Shown: positions 6,531 through 11,683 of the stretch, piece by piece
How the letters are laid out: each line of letters begins with the position of its first letter
Position numbering within the stretch: the first letter of the stretch is position 1
From: Vicinamibacteria bacterium
GTDB lineage: Bacteria; Acidobacteriota; Vicinamibacteria; Vicinamibacterales; 2-12-FULL-66-21
Assembly: GCA_025937075.1 (NCBI GenBank)
Contig: JAICSD010000094.1
Span: 1 to 11,683 of the forward strand
Length of the DNA: 11,683 nucleotides
Direction: 5' to 3'
Notes under the pieces: generated by a model
What the model was told of the DNA's origin: nothing
The model's database searches: none
The model's input: only the letters and a program-made list of their open reading frames with translations
Position numbers and translations under genes: made by a program

Positions 6531-7328
6531 CTATCGCCCCTTGAACGCTGGCTTGCGTTTCTCGAGATTCGCGGCGATCCCTTCCCGGGCATCGTCGCTC
6601 TGGAACAGCAACTGCTGCAGCTCGCGCTCGAGGGAGAGCCCCTCCGCAAGGCCGGCCTCGACGCCGGACTGCACGGCGCGTTTCATACGGCCGACGGCGC
6701 GGCTGGCCTTGTTCGGAGGCGTGAACTGCCGGGCATAGTCCTGCACCGCCTCACGGAACGATCGGCCGTTGAGCGCTGCGTCTTCCCAGACCTCGTTGAC
6801 CAGACCGGCCGCGTGCGCGTCTGCCATGGACAGAAGGCGGCCGGTGGCCATCAACTCAATCGCGCGTGATTTCCCGACCAGTCGTGCGAGGCGCTGCGTC
6901 CCGCCGGTGCCGGGCAGGACGCCGAGCGCCACTTCGGGCAGCCCAATCCTGCCGGCGTTCGCGCGCGCAATCCTGATATCTGCCGCGAGCGCCACCTCGA
7001 GGCCGCCCCCCACCGTGTGGCCGTTCAGTGCTGCGATCACGAGCTTCGGCGTCTGCTCGAGACGGTTCAGCGTCTCGTTCGCGTGCAGGCAGAAATAGTA
7101 TTTGAACTCCGGATCGGCTGTCTGCAGCATGCCGATGTTCGCGCCGGCGCAAAAGAACTTCTCTCCGGCGCCCGTGAGGACGATGACGTGGACGTTCGGG
7201 TCCATGCGCGCCGCGAGCACCGCCTCGTCGATCTCGCGCATCATCTCGTACGAGTAGGTGTTCGCGGGCGGATCGTTCAGCTCGATCGTGTAGACGCCGT
7301 CGGCGACCGTCGTCAGAATTTTCTGCAC
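6531..7328 (-). CDS. Enoyl-CoA hydratase/isomerase resembling the BoxC N-terminal domain
   Basis: I chose GTG 7328 (265 residues) because AAAGGA lies 6 nt upstream; the frame could open 13 codons earlier at TTG 7367 without a ribosome site. It is a single crotonase domain with FCAGANIGML at residues 59-68, GGG at 107-109, Glu111 in GLEVALAAD and Glu132 in LPEVALGVLPG, so both catalytic acids are kept. Cys80 in FCLHANET aligns with Cys112 of BoxC in this window (FCKFTNET), which is part of the BoxC active site. It may hydrate dehydroadipyl-CoA or a related intermediate. A ring-hydrolase type activity cannot be excluded. It lies 43 nt after boxB and overlaps nothing. Its last codons supply the Shine-Dalgarno of the aldehyde dehydrogenase gene. 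Confidence 0.9.
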   Translation of the reverse strand: MQKILTTVADGVYTIELNDPPANTYSYEMMREIDEAVLAARMDPNVHVIVLTGAGEKFFCAGANIGMLQTADPEFKYYFCLHANETLNRLEQTPKLVIAALNGHTVGGGLEVALAADIRIARANAGRIGLPEVALGVLPGTGGTQRLARLVGKSRAIELMATGRLLSMADAHAAGLVNEVWEDAALNGRSFREAVQDYARQFTPPNKASRAVGRMKRAVQSGVEAGLAEGLSLERELQQLLFQSDDAREGIAANLEKRKPAFKGR

Positions 7329-7371
7329 TGCAGATCCTTTTGCGTCGTCGCCACGTGAAAACTGCAACGCG

Positions 7372-8790
7372 TCACGCCTCCGTTCGGACGTATTCGAAGT
7401 TCACCGGGAGGCCTTTGATGCCGCGCTGCGGCGGAGCGATGTAATTGGCGAACTTTCCTGGCTGGTAGACGGGCGCCGCCTGGATGCTCAACAGATACTC
7501 CCGGTCAGCCGCGGAGGGCAGCCATTCGTGCCGGCGTCGTTCCCACTCGTCACCAGAGAGGGCCACGCCGTACGGATCGAAATGCGCGGCCGCGAACATG
7601 CCGATGCCGCGGTTGAACTTGCGATCCGGCAGCCGCAGGCGGTCGGAAATCCCGTGCCGCTCGAGGATCTTGTTCCACCGCGTGACGCCGTGCTGGCAGT
7701 CGCCGACGTACCAGTCGCGCAACACTTCGTTCATCGCGGTGCGCATCGGAATGTGGCGCCGTTCCAGCCGGCCGTCGGCAAGCATCTCGAGGTCGTACAA
7801 CGCTTCGGTCACCGAGTGCTCGTCCCACTTGTCTTCGTACGCGCGGCCTTTGAGGCCGTTGGCGAAGTACGCCGCGGCGTTGGTCGACACTTCGTTCCCG
7901 TGCAGGTCGAGACTCAGGCTGAACCACAGGTTGATGAACTTCTGGATCGTCGGAAGGTCAATCCCGCCGAGCTTCCGGACATCTTCCGAAAAGCCTGACT
8001 CTTTCATCAACTGACAGCTTCGATCGAGAATCCGCGCCACTCCCGTTTCCCCGACGAACATGTGATGCGCTTCTTCGGTGAGCATGAACCGCGTCGTTCT
8101 CGACAACGGATCGAGCGAACTCTCGGAGAGCGAGAGCAGCTGCGACTTGCCGTCCCGATCCGTGAACATCGTGAACATGAAGAAATCGAGCCAGTTGTCG
8201 ATCGGCTCGTTGAAGGCGTCGAGAATGCGCGGCTTGTCGCGGTTGCCGCTCTGGCGTTCGAGCAGCTCCTCCGCCTCGTCGCGGCCGTCGCGGCCGAAGT
8301 ACGAGTGGAGCAGGTACACCATGGCCCAGAGGTGCCGTCCCTCTTCGACGTTCACCTGGAAGAGGTTGCGCAAGTCATACAGCGACGGGCAGCGCTGACC
8401 CAGCCATCGCTGCTGCTCGACGCTCGCGGGCTCCGTGTCCCCCTGCGTGACGACCAGGCGGCGCAACTGGTTGCGGAATTCGCCGGGAACCTCCTGCCAC
8501 ACCGGCTGACCGAAAAAGTCGCCGAACCCGATGCGGCGATCGTGCACCGGATCGGCCAGGAAGATTCCCCACCGGTACTCCGGAAGCTTCACGTATTCGA
8601 AGTGCGCCCATCCGGACGGGTCGACGCTGACGGCGGTCCGCACGTAAACCTGGTGATAGTCCTGGAACCCCTGAGGCCCCATGTCCCGCCACCACTGGAT
8701 GTATTTCGGCTGCCAGTGCTCGAGCGCGCGCTGCAGCCGCTTGTTGCTCGAGAGTCCGACGTTGTTGGGAATGCGTTCGGCTGAGATCAT
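7372..8790 (-). CDS. boxB: Benzoyl-CoA 2,3-epoxidase oxygenase subunit BoxB
   Basis: BoxB is the diiron oxygenase that, with the reductase BoxA, converts benzoyl-CoA and O2 to 2,3-epoxybenzoyl-CoA in the cytoplasm. The 472-residue length is typical. The diiron ligand set is visible: Glu120, Glu150-x-x-His153 in VEEGRH, Asp211 in MFTDRD, and Glu240-x-x-His243 in TEEAHH. The spacing and numbering agree with what I recall of the Azoarcus evansii enzyme. Other BoxB-like stretches are KYIQWWRDMGP near the N-terminus and EPIDNWLDFFMFTMF at 195-209. The start is ATG 8790 with GGTGA 4 nt upstream. It follows boxC by 36 nt. No boxA lies in the window, so the reductase must be encoded elsewhere or replaced by another electron donor. 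Confidence 0.97.
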   Translation of the reverse strand: MISAERIPNNVGLSSNKRLQRALEHWQPKYIQWWRDMGPQGFQDYHQVYVRTAVSVDPSGWAHFEYVKLPEYRWGIFLADPVHDRRIGFGDFFGQPVWQEVPGEFRNQLRRLVVTQGDTEPASVEQQRWLGQRCPSLYDLRNLFQVNVEEGRHLWAMVYLLHSYFGRDGRDEAEELLERQSGNRDKPRILDAFNEPIDNWLDFFMFTMFTDRDGKSQLLSLSESSLDPLSRTTRFMLTEEAHHMFVGETGVARILDRSCQLMKESGFSEDVRKLGGIDLPTIQKFINLWFSLSLDLHGNEVSTNAAAYFANGLKGRAYEDKWDEHSVTEALYDLEMLADGRLERRHIPMRTAMNEVLRDWYVGDCQHGVTRWNKILERHGISDRLRLPDRKFNRGIGMFAAAHFDPYGVALSGDEWERRRHEWLPSAADREYLLSIQAAPVYQPGKFANYIAPPQRGIKGLPVNFEYVRTEA

Positions 8791-8826
8791 GAATTCACCG
8801 TGTGCGCACCGGGGGCCGGGCCCCGG

Positions 8827-10497
8827 CTACGTCCGATTGAAGTCGAACTCGGGACGCGACTGCGATCCGTAGGTCGTCAGCGCGCCCTTGTCCCCGACCG
8901 CGTTGGGACGGATGAAGATCCAGTTCTGCCACGCGGTCAGGCGTCCGAAGATTTTCGTTTCCATTGTCTCGGGCCCGGCAAAGCGAAGGTTCGCTTCCAT
9001 CCCGGTCAAGGCGTCTGGTGACAGCGCCGCGCGGCCTTCGATCGCGAGCCGGACTTCGTCGTCCCAGTCGAGTTCATCGGGGGCAAACGACACGAGACCC
9101 GCCTCGACCGCCTCCTCCGGATTGAACGTTCGCGATGCCTTGCCGGCCGGCAGCAGCTCTCGCACATGGTCGGGACGCCCGAGAAACCGGGTTTCCAGGC
9201 GCGTGATGCCGTTGCTCATTTTCAACGGCCCGAAGTTCATCCGCGAGAGCGCGATCGAGTTCTCCGCGTCAGGGTCGTCGAGCATGTACGACCGATCGGC
9301 GGCGAGCGCAAGCTCGAAGAGCGTCCCCGCGAAACAGCTCCCCGGCTCGATCAGCGCGAAGAAGCTGCGGGACGTCAGGTCCATCCGTTTCAACGTCCGT
9401 TTGGCGAGGTTCACGATTTCGCGGACGAGCCAGTGTTGCTGATTCGCGAGGAGGACCTCGTCGACCTTCAGCACCTGCTGCTCATCACCCGCCGTCTTGA
9501 CGACAACAGTCCCGATGAGCGGCTCGTTGACCCGGAGCCGCAGGAGGGCATCGTCCAGCTCGCGGAAGGTGCGCAACGGCCAGTAGTCATCACCGGCGGC
9601 GACGATCGCGTCGGTATCCCCCGGCTGCTCACCGTCGGGGGCGTTCACCGTGAGCGTCGCGAGACGCTTGTCCCGATCGATCTCGATCGCAACGTGCCGG
9701 TACTCCATGCGCCAGTCCGACATTTTCGGGTCGAGTGGACGCAGCGTAATACCCGTGACGCCGGTGGGCCTGTCAGACCGTGACGCGAGTTCCGCCGCGC
9801 GCGCCGCCACCCGCTCCTTGAACTGGCTCGTCGGATAGACGTTGTCGACAAGTCCCCACTCGACGGCGCGGCGCCCCTTCACGCCCTCGGCAACGGTCCC
9901 GAAGACGTCTGCAAGATCCCGTCGCACTTTGCGCTTGTCGACGACGCGCGTGAGGCCGCCCGTGCCGGGCAGCACGCCCAGGAGCGGCGTTTCAGGCAGG
10001 CTCACGGCGGAATTCCCATCGTCCACCAGAACGATTTCATCGCACGCGAGGGCGAGTTCGTACCCGCCGCCCGCGCAGATGCCGTTCAGCGCCGCCAGGA
10101 ACTTGATCCCGGAGTTCTCGCTCGCGTCCTCGATTGCGAGACGCGTCTCATTGGTGAACTTGCAGAAGTTCACCTTCCAGGCGTGCGTGGAGCCGCGCAG
10201 CATGAAGATGTTTGCACCGGCGCAGAAGATCCGTTCCTTCAGGCTCGTGATCACGACGGCGCGGACGTCCGGGTGCTCGAAGCGGATGCGCTGAATCGCG
10301 TCTGCCAGCTCGATGTCGACGCCAAGGTCGTACGAATTCAACTTCAGCTTGTAGTCGGGAGAGAGGCCGGCATCCTCCTGCACGTCCATCGAGAGCGTCG
10401 CGATCGGACCATCGAACGCGAGCTTCCAGTGTTTGTAGCGCGTCGGGTCGGTTTCAAACCGGACGGCCGGCATTTTGGCATCTGTGGCGGTGGCCAT
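8827..10497 (-). CDS. boxC: 2,3-epoxybenzoyl-CoA dihydrolase BoxC (benzoyl-CoA-dihydrodiol lyase)
   Basis: BoxC hydrolyses 2,3-epoxybenzoyl-CoA with ring cleavage, releasing formate and 3,4-dehydroadipyl-CoA semialdehyde. The 556-residue length matches the family. The N-terminal crotonase domain holds FCAGANIFML (91-100), Cys112 (FCKFTNET), Glu147 (GGGYELALACDE) and Glu169 (LPETPLLGVLPGTGG). These correspond, offset by one, to Cys111, Glu146 and Glu168 reported for the Burkholderia xenovorans enzyme. The C-terminal domain is a second, degenerate crotonase-like region with FFALIEPGSCFAGTLFELALAAD and ends near KIFGRLTAWQNWIFIRPNA. The frame extends upstream to 10659 into boxR. ATG 10497 (MATATDAKMP) is chosen because it gives the family length and fits the divergent promoter region. 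It is the first gene of the operon. Confidence 0.97.
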   Translation of the reverse strand: MATATDAKMPAVRFETDPTRYKHWKLAFDGPIATLSMDVQEDAGLSPDYKLKLNSYDLGVDIELADAIQRIRFEHPDVRAVVITSLKERIFCAGANIFMLRGSTHAWKVNFCKFTNETRLAIEDASENSGIKFLAALNGICAGGGYELALACDEIVLVDDGNSAVSLPETPLLGVLPGTGGLTRVVDKRKVRRDLADVFGTVAEGVKGRRAVEWGLVDNVYPTSQFKERVAARAAELASRSDRPTGVTGITLRPLDPKMSDWRMEYRHVAIEIDRDKRLATLTVNAPDGEQPGDTDAIVAAGDDYWPLRTFRELDDALLRLRVNEPLIGTVVVKTAGDEQQVLKVDEVLLANQQHWLVREIVNLAKRTLKRMDLTSRSFFALIEPGSCFAGTLFELALAADRSYMLDDPDAENSIALSRMNFGPLKMSNGITRLETRFLGRPDHVRELLPAGKASRTFNPEEAVEAGLVSFAPDELDWDDEVRLAIEGRAALSPDALTGMEANLRFAGPETMETKIFGRLTAWQNWIFIRPNAVGDKGALTTYGSQSRPEFDFNRT

Positions 10498-10504
10498 TCC
10501 GCCA

Positions 10505-10533
10505 AGGGTACCGGCGGCGGCGGAGACTGTCAA
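10505..10533 (-). promoter_or_regulatory. Candidate boxC operon promoter, possibly leaderless
   Basis: On the minus strand TTGACA (10533-10528) is a perfect -35 element. It is followed after 17 nt by TACCCT (10510-10505), which matches -10 at its three most conserved positions. The boxC ATG begins 7 nt after that -10, so the transcript would start at or next to the start codon; the weak upstream Shine-Dalgarno fits this. A competing -10, TATACT, lies at 10542-10537 but has no good -35. This is sequence inspection only. Confidence 0.35.
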
Positions 10534-10534
10534 G

Positions 10535-10546
10535 GCAGTATACTGC
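10535..10546. promoter_or_regulatory. 12-bp palindrome, candidate BoxR operator 1
   Basis: GCAGTATACTGC is a perfect palindrome in the boxC-boxR gap, directly upstream of the candidate boxC -35. It contains TATACT on both strands, so it may overlap a -10 element. The dyad centre is 31 bp from that of the second palindrome. Confidence 0.4.
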
Positions 10547-10562
10547 TCCGTAACGGCCTCTC

Positions 10563-10580
10563 GGTGCGATATATTGCACC
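10563..10580. promoter_or_regulatory. 18-bp palindrome, candidate BoxR operator 2
   Basis: GGTGCGATATATTGCACC is symmetric except for one base pair and lies 19 nt before the boxR ATG. It contains TATATT, a possible boxR -10. TGCA-type motifs are reported in operators of the related regulator BzdR, which makes BoxR a plausible binder; this link is inferred. Confidence 0.45.
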
Positions 10581-10599
10581 AGGCACAGCCGTCCGATCC

Positions 10600-11331
10600 A
10601 TGGAGGACATCCTTCACATCCTCGGCGCGCGCGTCCGGCAGCGACGCGCGGCGAAGCACTGGACCATTCGCGAACTGGCGGAGCGGTCTGGCGTGTCGGT
10701 GCGGTTTCTCGTGCAGCTCGAGGGCGGCCGCGCGAACATCTCAATCAAGCGTCTCGCCGACCTGGCGCGGGCGCTGGACACGCCGGCGTCGATGCTCGTC
10801 AGCGAACACGAAGGGGAGAGTCCGATCACGGTTGCGCTGCTGGGACTCCGCGGCGCCGGCAAGACGACGATCGGCAAGAAGCTCGCGCGCCGGCTTCACG
10901 CGCGGTTCGTCGAACTCGATCGCCGTATCGAGCAGACGGCGGAAATGTCGTTGAGCGAACTGTTCTCGTTGTACGGGGAGGACTACTACCGCCGCCTCGA
11001 ACGCCAGATGCTCTCCACCGTGCTGGCAGAACAGCGGCCGACGGTGCTGGCAACGGGCGGCGGCATCGTCGCGTCGCGTGACACGTATGCCCTGCTCAAA
11101 CACGCAGCGACGACCGTCTGGCTTCGCGCGACGCCTGAAGATCACTGGAACCGCGTCGTCGCGCAAGGTGACAAGCGGCCGATGGCCGACCATCCGCAGG
11201 CCATGGCAGATCTCCGAGCGTTGCTGGAGGCTCGACAACCGCTCTACGCCACGGCCGACTACACGATCGACACGAGCGGCCGCCCGATTGTCGAGGTCGT
11301 CGATGAGGTCCGCAGCCTCGTTCACACCTGA
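10600..11331 (+). CDS. boxR: BoxR transcriptional regulator (XRE helix-turn-helix plus shikimate kinase-like domain)
   Basis: From ATG 10600 the protein has 243 residues in two domains. Residues 1-66 are a Cro/C1-type helix-turn-helix, with recognition region [24 protein letters not shown]. Residues 75-243 resemble shikimate kinase, with a Walker A loop GLRGAGKT (82-89), ELD at 105-107, ATGGGIV (151-157) and KRPMA (192-196). This fusion defines the BoxR/BzdR group, which senses benzoyl-CoA through the kinase-like domain and controls aerobic or anaerobic benzoate genes, usually as a repressor. The frame is open back to 10183, but that stretch is antisense to boxC. The linker between domains is very short, and the protein is smaller than the roughly 300 residues I associate with characterised members. 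The gene is divergent from boxC. No clear Shine-Dalgarno precedes the ATG. Confidence 0.95.
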   Translation: MEDILHILGARVRQRRAAKHWTIRELAERSGVSVRFLVQLEGGRANISIKRLADLARALDTPASMLVSEHEGESPITVALLGLRGAGKTTIGKKLARRLHARFVELDRRIEQTAEMSLSELFSLYGEDYYRRLERQMLSTVLAEQRPTVLATGGGIVASRDTYALLKHAATTVWLRATPEDHWNRVVAQGDKRPMADHPQAMADLRALLEARQPLYATADYTIDTSGRPIVEVVDEVRSLVHT

Positions 11332-11363
11332 GCGATCGCCCTTCCGGAACCGACCTTGCACTA

Positions 11364-11387
11364 TTCCTCCTTGCCCGAAAGGAGGAA
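11364..11387 (+). promoter_or_regulatory. Perfect hairpin sequestering the Shine-Dalgarno of the BON gene
   Basis: TTCCTCCTT (11364-11372) pairs perfectly with AAGGAGGAA (11379-11387) across a 6-nt GCCCGA loop. The right arm contains the complete AGGAGG ribosome site, 5 nt before ATG 11391. The left arm is thus an anti-Shine-Dalgarno in the same leader. Translation should be low when the stem is closed. No T-run follows, so it does not look like a boxR terminator. Confidence 0.7.
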
Positions 11388-11390
11388 CTG

Positions 11391-11683
11391 ATGACATCGA
11401 GAATGCACGGCTGGATCGCGGCTGCGGCTGCGCTCGCTCTGATCTCGGCGGCAGGGTGCCAGCGCAGTCGAGCGGAACAGACGGCTGCAGCAACCAACAA
11501 TCAAGCAGCGCAATCGAACAGTCCAGACTGGTGGACGACGACGAAGGTCCAGGCCAAGTTCTTTGCCGACAAGGACGTCAAGGGGCATCACGTCGGCGTC
11601 GACACCAAGGATGGCGTCGTCACGCTGAGCGGGACGGTTGATTCTCAGGCCGCGAAGGACCGAGCCGAACAGATCGCGCGCAA
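11391..11683 (+). CDS. BON-domain lipoprotein (3' truncated)
   Basis: The gene starts at ATG 11391 and runs off the window after 97 codons. Residues 1-23 form a lipoprotein signal peptide: a basic start, an Ala/Leu-rich core and SAAGC, with Cys23 as the likely lipidated residue. A Gln/Asn/Ala-rich linker follows, and from about residue 48 a BON-type domain begins: [17 protein letters not shown], then [22 protein letters not shown] domains occur in OsmY-like periplasmic stress proteins and are thought to bind phospholipid or maintain the envelope. The gene lies 59 nt after boxR. A very strong AGGAGG sits inside a perfect hairpin. It is probably unrelated to benzoate metabolism. Confidence 0.88.
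   Translation, partial: MTSRMHGWIAAAAALALISAAGCQRSRAEQTAAATNNQAAQSNSPDWWTTTKVQAKFFADKDVKGHHVGVDTKDGVVTLSGTVDSQAAKDRAEQIAR

Noticed and set aside
4941..6869. A 642-codon plus-strand open frame
   Set aside because: It is antisense to the aldehyde dehydrogenase and hydratase genes and begins in a repeat array; its composition is that of a shadow frame.
10183..10599. A long N-terminal extension of boxR
   Set aside because: It is antisense to the start of boxC and carries no domain. The helix-turn-helix begins right after ATG 10600.
10498..10659. A 54-residue N-terminal extension of boxC
   Set aside because: It would run through the divergent promoter region and into boxR. The start at 10497 gives the family length and residue numbering.
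11331..11338. GCGATCGC (the cyanobacterial HIP1 octamer)
   Set aside because: I noticed only this one copy; a single 8-bp palindrome in GC-rich DNA is not informative.
11364..11387. Rho-independent terminator of boxR
   Set aside because: The stem has no following T-tract and its right arm is the ribosome site of the next gene, so a translational role explains it better.

Overview
This is a GC-rich bacterial window that carries most of an aerobic benzoyl-CoA (box) degradation operon on the minus strand. The divergent regulator boxR and parts of two unrelated envelope genes lie at the edges. The organism is probably an environmental acidobacterium of the Vicinamibacteria type. That is inferred from the base composition, the DUF5777-like barrel, the BON lipoprotein and the low-complexity tandem repeats between genes. 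No rRNA or marker gene is present to confirm it.

Layout: 1-759 (+) is the 3' end of a probable outer-membrane beta-barrel gene. 760-916 separates convergent genes and carries a 16-bp inverted repeat. 917-10497 (-) holds eight co-oriented genes, transcribed right to left: boxC, boxB, enoyl-CoA hydratase, aldehyde dehydrogenase, amidohydrolase, kynureninase-like PLP enzyme, 3-hydroxyacyl-CoA dehydrogenase, second enoyl-CoA hydratase. 10498-10599 is a divergent control region with two palindromes. 10600-11331 (+) is boxR. 11391 to the end (+) is the start of a BON-domain lipoprotein gene whose Shine-Dalgarno sequence lies inside a perfect hairpin.

How the genes fit together: in the known box pathway, BoxB with its reductase BoxA epoxidises benzoyl-CoA. 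BoxC opens the ring to 3,4-dehydroadipyl-CoA semialdehyde plus formate, and an aldehyde dehydrogenase oxidises the semialdehyde. Hydratase and dehydrogenase steps then lead toward beta-ketoadipyl-CoA. The window supplies BoxB, BoxC, an aldehyde dehydrogenase, two hydratases, a dehydrogenase and BoxR. BoxA, benzoate-CoA ligase and a thiolase are absent and must lie elsewhere or be replaced.

The most unusual content is the insertion of a kynureninase-like enzyme and an ACMSD-type amidohydrolase into the operon. These two genes are flanked by heptanucleotide-repeat arrays, one of which contains a canonical G-quadruplex motif in the mRNA sense. The stand-alone hydratase beside boxB resembles the catalytic half of BoxC. 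The hairpin over the BON gene's ribosome binding site is also notable.
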